This document shows positions 6,952 to 12,543 of a stretch of DNA of 14,319 bases, piece by piece; position 1 is the stretch's first letter; each line of letters opens with the position of its first letter. Location: assembly GCA_031270755.1 (NCBI GenBank), contig JAISWV010000053.1, positions 1-14,319 of the forward strand, given 5' to 3'. Under the pieces are notes generated by a model, which saw only the letters and a list, made by a program, of their open reading frames with translations, was not told where the DNA came from and made no database searches. A program made the position numbers and the translations under genes. The stretch is from Synergistaceae bacterium. GTDB taxonomy: Bacteria; Synergistota; Synergistia; Synergistales; Aminobacteriaceae.

Positions 6952-8829
6952 ATGTTTCATGACAATTACGATATCGTTGTCATCGGCGGCGGGCACGCGG
7001 GGTGCGAGGCGGCGCTGGCCTCTTCAAGGATGGGGTGCCGGACGCTCCTCCTGAATTTGAACCTGGGCAACACGGCCTTGATGCCCTGCAACCCCTCTAT
7101 CGGGGGACCCGCCAAGGGGCACCTGGTGCGGGAAATCAGCGCGTTGGGCGGAGAACAAGCCCGGGCGGCCGACGCATCGACCCTGATGATCCGGTGGCTG
7201 AACACGTCGAAGGGCGTTGCCGTCCGGGCACTGCGGGCTCAGTGCGATATCAAAGCCTACGCCGCCTATTACACGAGGCTTCTGCAAACCCAGGAGAACC
7301 TGGACGTCCACCAGGACGAGGCCGTGGAGCTTTTGCTCTCGGGGTCGCGGGTGTCGGGAGTGAGGACGCGGCACGGCTCCACCTACGAGGCGCACGCCGT
7401 GGTGCTCTGCTCGGGGGTCTACGCCGGAGGAGTGGCTCACGTGGGGAGCGTCGCGTTCCCCTCGGGCCCTATGGGTCAGGCGCCGGCAAACGCGTTTTTC
7501 GAGTCCCTGCCCTCGCTGGGAATCCGAACGGACCGCATGAGAACGGACACGACCCCGCGTTTGAACTTCGACACCATCGACCTCTCCGAGACGCGCAGGC
7601 AAATTTCGGAGGACGCGCCTCTGGCCTTCGACATCTGGGGCGAGAAGCGCGTTCACTCCACGGACGATTTCGCCTGCTACTTCTCTCACACGACGCCCGA
7701 GACCCACGCCATCGTCGCGGCCAACATCCACCGTTCGCCTCTGGTGACGGGGGAGATCGAGACCTTGGGGCCGCGCTACTGCCCTTCCATCGAGGACAAG
7801 TTTCTGAAGTTCCCCGACCGGGACTCGCACCCCATCGTGTTCGAACCCTTTGCCCGAACCAACGGCAGCACGAAGGAGGTCTACGTCCAGAACTTCTCCA
7901 CCGGCCTGCCCTACGACGTGCAAGTGGCGCTGGTCCGCTCCCTTCCCGGCTGCAAAAACGCCAAGATCGTCAAACCGGGTTACGCCATCGAATATGTGTA
8001 TCTTTCACCTGATCAACTCTCACCTACTCTCGAAAACAAAACGATAAAGGGGTTTTTCTGCGCCGGTCAAGTCAACGGGACCTCGGGTTACGAAGAAGCG
8101 GCCGCTCAGGGGCTGCTGGCGGGGATCAACGCCGCGCTGGAAGTCAAGGAGAAAGAACAGGTGGTGTTGAGGCGGAGCGATGGATATCTGGGAGTTTTGG
8201 TCGACGACTTGACGACGAAAAACACGAACGAGCCCTACCGGATGTTGACCAGCCGCTGCGAGCACCGTCTTTTGCTCCGTCACGACAACGCGGACCGGCG
8301 CTTGTCCCCCATAGGCCGCCGCGTGGGCCTGATCGGCGACGGCAGGTGGGAGACTCTGACCCGCCGGTGGGAACGCGCCGACGAAGAAATCCAGCGCCTC
8401 CGGACCACTCGCCTCGCTCCGTCCCAGGAGGTGAACCGGGCTTTGGAGAAAGAAGGAGCGGAGCCCCTGAGCGAGCACACGACCCTCGCCGCCATGCTTC
8501 GAAGGAAAAACGTCACGTACCGGCTCCTGAAGTCCCTCTCGCCGCCCGATTGTCCGCTGGATGAAGACGAGGTGTTCCACACGGAGACGGAGCTGCGCTA
8601 CGCGGGTTACATCGAAAAAGAAGAACGCACGGCCTCCCGCATGAAGGACATGGACAACGTGCTGATTCCGGAGGGGTTCGATTACGACGGGATCAAAGGG
8701 ATGCTGACGGAAAGCCGCCAGAAGCTCTCGCGCTTCCGCCCGCGCTCTTTGGGCCAGGCGCTGCGCATCTCGGGCGTGACCCCCGCGGACGTGCAGCTTT
8801 TGGCCGTGGCGATCAAGGCCCGACACTGA
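6952..8829 (+). CDS. mnmG: tRNA uridine-5-carboxymethylaminomethyl modification enzyme MnmG (GidA)
   Basis: With MnmE, this 625-residue FAD protein installs the cmnm5/nm5 group on the wobble uridine U34 of certain tRNAs. The Rossmann motif IGGGHAGCEAA (11-21), MPCNPSIGGPAKGHLVREI (45-63) and RYCPSIEDK (275-283) are clear. C46 and C277 match the two conserved cysteines of the family. The C-terminal domain (LGQALRISGVTPADVQLL) is complete, and length is normal. Some usual signatures are diverged: MRTDTTPRLN instead of LKTGTPPR, and SGVYAGGVAHVG instead of TGTFLxGxIHxG. A GAGGTG ribosome site precedes the ATG. No terminator follows; the end of the gene is duplicated twice downstream, which marks it as a probable integration site. 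A codon patch around 7985-8045 is visibly more AT-rich than the rest. Confidence 0.95.
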   Translation: MFHDNYDIVVIGGGHAGCEAALASSRMGCRTLLLNLNLGNTALMPCNPSIGGPAKGHLVREISALGGEQARAADASTLMIRWLNTSKGVAVRALRAQCDIKAYAAYYTRLLQTQENLDVHQDEAVELLLSGSRVSGVRTRHGSTYEAHAVVLCSGVYAGGVAHVGSVAFPSGPMGQAPANAFFESLPSLGIRTDRMRTDTTPRLNFDTIDLSETRRQISEDAPLAFDIWGEKRVHSTDDFACYFSHTTPETHAIVAANIHRSPLVTGEIETLGPRYCPSIEDKFLKFPDRDSHPIVFEPFARTNGSTKEVYVQNFSTGLPYDVQVALVRSLPGCKNAKIVKPGYAIEYVYLSPDQLSPTLENKTIKGFFCAGQVNGTSGYEEAAAQGLLAGINAALEVKEKEQVVLRRSDGYLGVLVDDLTTKNTNEPYRMLTSRCEHRLLLRHDNADRRLSPIGRRVGLIGDGRWETLTRRWERADEEIQRLRTTRLAPSQEVNRALEKEGAEPLSEHTTLAAMLRRKNVTYRLLKSLSPPDCPLDEDEVFHTETELRYAGYIEKEERTASRMKDMDNVLIPEGFDYDGIKGMLTESRQKLSRFRPRSLGQALRISGVTPADVQLLAVAIKARH

Positions 8830-8870
8830 GACCCGGCCTGAGAGAAAACACTTTATCCCGGGGCAAATGG
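8781..8870 (+). repeat. mnmG 3'-end repeat, copy 1 (native end; candidate attL)
   Basis: Covers the last 16 codons of mnmG, its stop (8827-8829) and 41 bp of following DNA. It aligns without gaps to 10172-10261 with 10 differences in 90 positions, all transitions. The part 8794-8829 also matches 12431-12466 with 3 differences. A 17-bp core, TTGGCCGTGGCGATCAA (8800-8816), is identical in all three copies. Confidence 0.9.
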
Positions 8871-8888
8871 ACTTGGACGCGCCAAGTA

Positions 8889-8897
8889 TGATAGAAT
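8889..8897 (+). promoter_or_regulatory. Possible extended -10 promoter for the block A genes
   Basis: TG-A-TAGAAT (8889-8897) resembles an extended -10 element 34 bp before the TTG start at 8931. A TTGGAC (8873-8878) lies only 13 bp upstream, too close for a standard -35. Since no terminator follows mnmG, read-through transcription is also likely. Confidence 0.3.
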
Positions 8898-8930
8898 CGG
8901 ACAGGAAAAGCCGAAAGCGAGGGGATTTTT

Positions 8931-9455
8931 TTGTCCGTGACATTCGACGAGTTTGTGAAAACCCAGACCGAAGAAATGAATGAGACAGGGGTAAATGTCG
9001 AAAAAGAGAAGCAGGAATGGGCCAATAGGATTGAGGAACTGCATGAAACGGTAAAAAAGCATTTGAGCGAATATACGAAAAGCAAAAAAATTGAGATAGA
9101 ATCCAGCGATATAAGGCTCCACGAAACTTTTTTCGGGGCTTACGAGGTAAAAGCTCTCACGATAAGGATAGGGAAAAAAGTGGTAGGGCTCAAGCCAAAG
9201 GGAAGGTTTGTCATAGGTGCGTTTGGCCGCGTCGACATGACAGGTCCGGCAGGGACGGTCAAGATTGTCCTAGTGGACGAAAACTTGGACAGCCCTAATA
9301 TTTCAGTCACGCTATCGCAGGGCGGCAAGAAAGAGAAAGGTTCGCCGAGCGGGAAAAAAGCCTGGAAACTTTCAACTCCGCCGCCTCACATAAAATACTA
9401 TGACATGGACAAAGAAAATTTCCTTGACGCGCTGATGCAAGTCGCCAATGGCTAA
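8931..9455 (+). CDS. Uncharacterised protein, first gene of a HEPN-linked pair
   Basis: I do not recognise this 174-residue protein with certainty. Residues about 22-55 are highly charged and likely helical. The middle (65-130) reads as alternating beta strands, with a conspicuous segment KPKGRFVIGAFGRVDMTGPAG (89-108). It ends with WKLSTPPPHIKYYDMDKENF and a short helix. No signal peptide or membrane segment is present. The TTG start is chosen because AGCGAGGGG (about 8916-8924) precedes it at good distance and no ATG lies near. It overlaps the next gene by 8 bp, so the two are translationally coupled and probably functional partners. It could be an antitoxin or a sensor of the HEPN-like protein. 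The composition is unlike mnmG and points to horizontal origin. The coding call is fairly firm; the role is inference. Confidence 0.75.
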   Translation: MSVTFDEFVKTQTEEMNETGVNVEKEKQEWANRIEELHETVKKHLSEYTKSKKIEIESSDIRLHETFFGAYEVKALTIRIGKKVVGLKPKGRFVIGAFGRVDMTGPAGTVKIVLVDENLDSPNISVTLSQGGKKEKGSPSGKKAWKLSTPPPHIKYYDMDKENFLDALMQVANG

Positions 9456-9993
9456 AAAAAACCAGGGGCATCAAAACCCGACCCGATTTGACTCTCTGGA
9501 GGACATTGGGCTGTACAACGAAGACACGAAAGCCTCATTGATGCACTACTTCAACGGCATACTCGAGGGGGAAGTCGTCCCTGAAAGTAAAAAGCATTTG
9601 ACGGAAAGCGAAGTTAAAGAATTGCTCAATCGCTGTCTGGACGAAATAGATGCCCGTTCTTGTTTGATCCTTTTGACGTTCATTGAGTCACAATTCCGTT
9701 TGCATTATCAAGGAAGGTCAAAAACGCAAAGGAAAATCCGCGCAGAATTGAAAAAGAAACACGGATCGGCAAACCGAGAGAAAATAACCCACCCGTCGCT
9801 AGAAGATGATCTCTTCGGGGCATGGAAGAAAATCCTTCCAGGCGAAGCGTTTTTTTTTGGCAACTTGAAAACATTCTTTAAATACCGCCATTGGATGGCG
9901 CATGGAAGGTACTTCATACTTGCGTCTAACAAGCCTGACCATGACGGCCTTTTCCTCATCGCTCAAAAAGTGGTTGAATTGTGCAAGATCTAG
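9448..9993 (+). CDS. HEPN-like protein with R-x4-H motif, candidate RNase toxin or defence effector
   Basis: The 181-residue protein is mostly alpha-helical, with no signal or membrane segment. Near the C-terminus it has KYRHWMAHGRYF: R147 and H152 are four residues apart, the R-x4-6-H signature of HEPN-superfamily RNases, and the RHWxAHGRY form occurs in small uncharacterised HEPN-like proteins. A helical region with a basic stretch (RSKTQRKIRAELKKKH, 90-105) precedes it. HEPN proteins often act as toxins of toxin-antitoxin pairs or in abortive phage defence, usually beside a partner gene; here the start overlaps the upstream gene by 8 bp. The ATG at 9448 lies inside that gene's end and depends on coupling. 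The catalytic state is untested, and many HEPN domains are inactive scaffolds. The motif is seen; the defence role is inferred. Confidence 0.72.
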   Translation: MAKKNQGHQNPTRFDSLEDIGLYNEDTKASLMHYFNGILEGEVVPESKKHLTESEVKELLNRCLDEIDARSCLILLTFIESQFRLHYQGRSKTQRKIRAELKKKHGSANREKITHPSLEDDLFGAWKKILPGEAFFFGNLKTFFKYRHWMAHGRYFILASNKPDHDGLFLIAQKVVELCKI

Positions 9994-10220
9994 CGGCGTG
10001 TGCCGCGTTCCGCAACATGGCCAACGCTCATAACCTTGATGACCGGCCGCGCCTTGCCGAAAGATTTCTGGCGTTTCAGGAGGAACGGGATAACATTCAC
10101 CGCAGAATGGAAAGCTACGCGCTGGATTATCGATTGCAAGGCCCAAGCGCCACGCAAAGATACGAGGCACTCCCCGCGGACGTGCAGCTCTTGGCCGTGG
10201 CGATCAAAGCCCGGCGCTGA
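9981..10220 (+). CDS. Small open frame ending in a copied MnmG C-terminus
   Basis: A 79-codon frame starts with GTG at 9981 (an in-frame ATG lies at 10017) and overlaps the HEPN gene's end by 13 bp. Its first ~62 residues are charged and helical (RLAERFLAFQEERDNIHRRM) and match nothing I recognise. The last 16, LPADVQLLAVAIKARR, are the duplicated MnmG tail, in the mnmG frame. No good ribosome site is seen. It may be a third gene of block A whose end was replaced by the repeat, a truncated gene fused at the recombination junction, or chance. A 5-bp hairpin (9993-10006) sits at its beginning. Confidence 0.35.
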   Translation: MQDLAACAAFRNMANAHNLDDRPRLAERFLAFQEERDNIHRRMESYALDYRLQGPSATQRYEALPADVQLLAVAIKARR

Positions 10221-10261
10221 GGCCCGGCCTGAGAGGAAACACTTTATCTCAGAGCAAGTGG
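10172..10261 (+). repeat. mnmG 3'-end repeat, copy 2 (middle junction)
   Basis: Aligns gap-free with 8781-8870 (offset 1391) with 80 of 90 identical. The similarity includes the stop codon at 10218-10220 and 41 bp beyond it, so it is not explained by protein conservation. Under an integration model this is the hybrid junction between block A and block B. Confidence 0.9.
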
Positions 10262-10328
10262 CGATTGACTTTGTGCCTGAGCGAAACGAAAGGAAAGGTC
10301 ATAAAAATGATAACGGGAGGTGCTGTGA

Positions 10329-11360
10329 ATGAACAGAAAGAACTGTTGCCGCTCAGGAATCCCCTGTTGCTCGGGCGCGTCTGAAAGCGTTGTTTCTTGC
10401 GTGCCGACGGCGCTTTCGTTCAGGGATTTTCTCGGCGCGTGTAAAGTCCGGTGGGGCATTGGCCGTATGAATTACAAGGTCGAGCCCGGATTGTACGCCG
10501 TGGGCAAGCCGGACGAAAATTCCCCGGTCCTGGTGAGCGCGAATTATAAGCTGACGTTTGACACGCTGAGGCAAAATTTGCCGGGCTTGGACTGTTGGCT
10601 TCTGGTACTCGACACAAAGGGCGTCAACGTTTGGTGTGCGGCGGGGAAAGGTACTTTTGGAACGGAGGAATTGATAAACCGCATCGAGCGAACGGGGCTT
10701 TCGGAAATTGTGACTCATAGACGGCTGATCTTGCCGCAACTGGGCGCCTCCGGCGTAGATTCCAATGAAGTGGAGCGGCGTTCCAGTTTTTCCCTGGTGT
10801 TCGGTCCGGTTCGCGCCCAAGACATCCGGCGGTTTATCGCCGAGGGGCTCAAGGCCACACGGGAAATGAGAACGGTACGATTCACGACGCTGGACAGGCT
10901 TGTGTTGACGCCCGTCGAATTGGTCGCCGCTTTGAATATTTCCTTGCGCGTTTTCGGGGTGTTGTTTCTCGTCAACCTTTTCGCCGCGAAACAATTCGGT
11001 CTTTTTGATTTCGCGGCCTACGCGGGCGTGGTTTTGACCGGAACTGTGCTCACTCCCCTGCTGCTGCCGATTGTACCCGGCAAAGCGTTCTCGTGGAAGG
11101 GCTGGCTGTTGGGGTTGCTTTGGTCGGCCGCCGCGCTGTGGATTTTCGGATGGCTCACTCCGGACTGTCGGCTTCTGGCCGTTGGCTATTTGTTGCTGCT
11201 GCCGTCTGTTTCGGCGTACTTCGCAATGAATTTCACAGGCTCGTCCACTTACACTTCGCCCTCCGGCGTGTTAAAAGAAATGAAAATCGCGCTGCCGTTT
11301 TTGATCGTCTCGTCCACGGCCGGCGCGGCTCTTGTATTGATTGAAAAACTGCTCGGATAG
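10329..11360 (+). CDS. hgcA: HgcA, corrinoid protein of mercury methylation
   Basis: HgcA carries a corrinoid that transfers a methyl group to Hg(II), giving methylmercury; it works with the ferredoxin HgcB at the cytoplasmic membrane. The 343-residue protein has the family layout. A globular corrinoid-binding domain (about 48-185) contains the diagnostic cap-helix motif NVWCAAGKG (100-108), with C103 as the likely lower cobalt ligand. About five membrane helices follow (roughly 193-220, 229-249, 257-276, 281-300, 319-337). Flanking conserved stretches RWGIGRMNYKVEPGLYAVG and LILPQLGASGV also fit. The N-terminus is unusual, with cysteines at 6, 7, 13, 14 and 24. GGGAGG (10315-10320) precedes the ATG at good distance. 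hgcB follows after 20 bp. The motif is highly specific, so the call is firm; activity is not shown. Confidence 0.95.
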   Translation: MNRKNCCRSGIPCCSGASESVVSCVPTALSFRDFLGACKVRWGIGRMNYKVEPGLYAVGKPDENSPVLVSANYKLTFDTLRQNLPGLDCWLLVLDTKGVNVWCAAGKGTFGTEELINRIERTGLSEIVTHRRLILPQLGASGVDSNEVERRSSFSLVFGPVRAQDIRRFIAEGLKATREMRTVRFTTLDRLVLTPVELVAALNISLRVFGVLFLVNLFAAKQFGLFDFAAYAGVVLTGTVLTPLLLPIVPGKAFSWKGWLLGLLWSAAALWIFGWLTPDCRLLAVGYLLLLPSVSAYFAMNFTGSSTYTSPSGVLKEMKIALPFLIVSSTAGAALVLIEKLLG

Positions 11361-11380
11361 ATTCGGAGAGGAATTATATT

Positions 11381-11671
11381 ATGACGCTCGTATATTTGAA
11401 AGGCGTGGCGACGCTTTCCCTCGATGCTGAAAAATGCGTCGGCTGCGGTAAATGCGCGGAAGTCTGTCCTCATGGCGTGTTTGATGTGGCGGATCAAAGA
11501 GCGCGGATCGTCCAAAAGGATTTGTGTATGGAGTGCGGGGCCTGCGCTCTGAACTGTCCCTCGGAGGCAATCGAGGTGAATGCCGGCGTTGGCTGCGCGG
11601 CGGCTATTATCAATGGGTGGTTTACGGGCAAAGAGCCGGCTTGCGATTGCTCCGGCGGCGAATGCTGTTAA
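11381..11671 (+). CDS. hgcB: HgcB, 2[4Fe-4S] ferredoxin of mercury methylation
   Basis: HgcB is the electron donor that reduces the HgcA corrinoid and may deliver Hg(II). The 96-residue protein has two CxxCxxCxxxCP motifs: C19/C22/C25/C29 and C49/C52/C55/C59, each expected to bind a [4Fe-4S] cluster. It also has the conserved GVGCAAAI cysteine (C72), corresponding to the essential Cys73 of the studied Pseudodesulfovibrio protein, and ends in a vicinal pair C95-C96, also a family hallmark. Further cysteines are C88 and C90. GGAGAGGA (11365-11372) precedes the ATG. It lies 20 bp after hgcA in the same direction, the usual hgcAB order. A terminator begins inside its last codons, so the operon ends here. 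Confidence 0.95.
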   Translation: MTLVYLKGVATLSLDAEKCVGCGKCAEVCPHGVFDVADQRARIVQKDLCMECGACALNCPSEAIEVNAGVGCAAAIINGWFTGKEPACDCSGGECC

Positions 11672-11687
11672 AGCCGCCGGCTTTTTT
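11652..11687 (+). terminator. Rho-independent terminator of hgcAB
   Basis: An 8-bp perfect GC stem (CCGGCGGC 11652-11659 with GCCGCCGG 11673-11680), 13-nt loop, then C and six T (11682-11687). The 5' arm and loop lie within the last codons and stop of hgcB. Confidence 0.85.
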
Positions 11688-11692
11688 GCTGA

Positions 11693-11788
11693 AGATTTTC
11701 TCGCTCACTCCAACACAAGCCCCCTGTTTCTATTTCCGTCGCCATCGGGCTCTTGATCGCCATAGGCGTTTTTGTCCTGGTACTTTAA
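11693..11788 (+). pseudogene. Possible remnant of a membrane protein C-terminus
   Basis: An open stretch of 31 codons without a start ends in a very hydrophobic segment, VSISVAIGLLIAIGVFVLVL, then TAA. It looks like the last membrane helix of a lost gene. The neighbouring frame just upstream reads FLLKIFSLTPTQAP, so a frameshifted remnant is possible. The match to coding sequence could be chance; the parent gene is not identified. Confidence 0.25.
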
Positions 11789-11814
11789 TAGCTCGAGTCC
11801 GTGCTGAACGCATC

Positions 11815-11847
11815 AAAAAAAGGCTGCTACGTGTCGAGTAACAGCCT
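11815..11847 (-). terminator. Rho-independent terminator of the Spy-like gene
   Basis: On the minus strand a 10-bp stem (11847-11838 with 11830-11821, one G-U pair) with a 7-nt loop is followed by seven T. It sits 38 bp beyond the stop of the minus-strand gene at 11886 and separates it from the convergent hgcAB transcript. Confidence 0.85.
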
Positions 11848-11885
11848 CAAGATTGACATGACTCAGAGCCGTTGCTTCCTCCTCT

Positions 11886-12263
11886 TTATTCGGTGGCCCC
11901 TAACGCGTTCAATCTCTGCAGGAAACGCCAATCAGAGATTTCCTGCACAAGCGCGCGGTGTTTCGCGTGAAGTTCCAGAGCCTTTGCGCGGTCTATGGTC
12001 GTTTTCCCCAGCTCCGTTCGCAGGTCGATCTTAATCTTTTGCGCCTCCGCCCATTTCTCCCGAATTTCCTGCGGAACGTCGATGCCTTTCGTTTTGTTCC
12101 ATATCCGGCGGGCACCGCGCCACCCGTCTCCATCCATCCACGAATAGCCGCCGCACTCCCCGCCTCCGCGTTTTCTTCTTCCGTCAGCCAAGGCTATATC
12201 CGACGCTGCCAACATCGCCGCAACCGCCGCCAAAAGTGCCATCACAAACAAAATTTTTCTCAC
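11886..12263 (-). CDS. Small periplasmic Spy/CpxP-like (heavy-metal resistance type) protein
   Basis: The 125-residue protein starts with a signal peptide: MRK, a hydrophobic core (ILFVMALLAAVAAMLAA) and a likely cut after ALA (residue 26). A short Gly/Arg-rich linker with one cysteine (C37) and aromatic residues follows. The rest is a charged helical hairpin (about 62-120, IREKWAEAQKIKIDLRTELGKTTIDRAKALELHAKHRALVQ), the pattern of Spy/CpxP/ZraP periplasmic chaperones and metal-stress proteins. It lacks a clear LTxxQ motif, so family membership is probable, not certain. GTG 12263 is chosen because AGGAGGGG (12271-12278) lies just upstream; the longer in-frame ATG start has no such site and would spoil the signal peptide. 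It is convergent to hgcAB, with its own terminator. The neighbourhood hints at metal stress, but no metal site is visible. Confidence 0.7.
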   Translation of the reverse strand: MRKILFVMALLAAVAAMLAASDIALADGRRKRGGGECGGYSWMDGDGWRGARRIWNKTKGIDVPQEIREKWAEAQKIKIDLRTELGKTTIDRAKALELHAKHRALVQEISDWRFLQRLNALGATE

Positions 12264-12326
12264 GGTGAAACCCCTCCTTAATTGAGTCTTCCGAAACGAA
12301 CCGAACAAGAGCGTCTTCGTTTTCGG

Positions 12327-12365
12327 ATTCTAAATGAAAAGAGTTTAAGCGGAAGGTCTAAACTC
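12327..12365 (-). promoter_or_regulatory. Candidate promoter and operator of the Spy-like gene
   Basis: On the minus strand TAGAAT (12332-12327) could be a -10 box, with a poor -35 around 12349-12354. A 7-bp inverted repeat, GAGTTTA (12341-12347) and TAAACTC (12359-12365), straddles the -35 region and is a plausible regulator site. The overlapping arms TTTCGGA (12321-12327) and TCCGAAA (12364-12370) could form an alternative stem. Confidence 0.3.
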
Positions 12366-12430
12366 CGAAAGGGGTAAAAAATTAACAAAAACTAAAACAA
12401 GTTTAAAATATATGCGAGCGCATTCGAACA

Positions 12431-12468
12431 CAGCTCTTGGCCGTGGCGATCAAGGCCCGGCATTGAGG
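12431..12468 (+). repeat. mnmG 3'-end repeat, copy 3 (candidate attR)
   Basis: Positions 12431-12466 match the mnmG coding end 8794-8829 with 3 transitions in 36 and copy 2 (10185-10220) with 3. In the mnmG frame it reads QLLAVAIKARH followed by a stop, the same peptide as the native end. It lacks the 41-bp downstream extension shared by copies 1 and 2. No gene runs into it, so it is untranslated here. Confidence 0.85.
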
Positions 12469-12515
12469 AATAAAAGTTGAAATTATAAGAAAAATCGACG
12501 AGGCAAAAATCGTGC

Positions 12516-12543
12516 TTTTACCGATGTATTCTTATGGTACAAT
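12516..12543 (+). promoter_or_regulatory. Extended -10 promoter of the peptide permease operon
   Basis: TACAAT (12538-12543) is preceded by TG-G (12535-12537), a classic extended -10. A weak -35 (TTTTAC, 12516-12521) lies 16 bp upstream. The start of transcription would fall in the palindrome at 12544-12557, about 95 nt before the first gene. Confidence 0.65.

Larger units (their letters stand above)
8830..10220 (+). mobile_element. Candidate integrated block A between mnmG 3'-end copies 1 and 2
   Basis: About 1.4 kb bounded by direct repeats of the mnmG 3' end, the layout expected of an element integrated at a gene's 3' end with attL/attR. It carries two overlapping genes and a small third frame, all in the direction of mnmG, and is visibly more AT-rich than mnmG. 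No integrase, transposase or replication gene is present, so the mobile nature is inferred from the repeats alone. Segmental duplication is the main alternative. Confidence 0.45.
10221..12466 (+). mobile_element. Candidate integrated block B carrying hgcAB
   Basis: About 2.2 kb between copies 2 and 3 of the mnmG 3' end. It holds hgcA, hgcB, a terminator, a small remnant and a convergent Spy/CpxP-like gene. No integrase is present. Its left end (10221-10261) resembles that of block A (8830-8870), as if both blocks were related elements integrated one after the other at the same site. The evidence is the repeats only. Confidence 0.45.

Noticed and set aside
7002..8012. Long alternative frames on both strands within mnmG
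   Set aside because: Arg/Gly-rich shadow translations; the mnmG frame has all family motifs.
9799..10170. A 123-codon minus-strand frame opposite the HEPN gene end
   Set aside because: Although it has several cysteines, it lacks a ribosome site, is antisense to better supported frames and matches no known fold.
11524..11841. A 105-codon frame overlapping the end of hgcB
   Set aside because: It reads through hgcB in another frame and across its terminator hairpin; composition is not protein-like.
8781..12468. mnmG-end repeats interpreted as integron attC sites or a CRISPR array
   Set aside because: Copies encode a protein C-terminus, are not palindromic recombination sites of attC type, there is no integron integrase, and the spacing (1.4 and 2.2 kb) rules out CRISPR.
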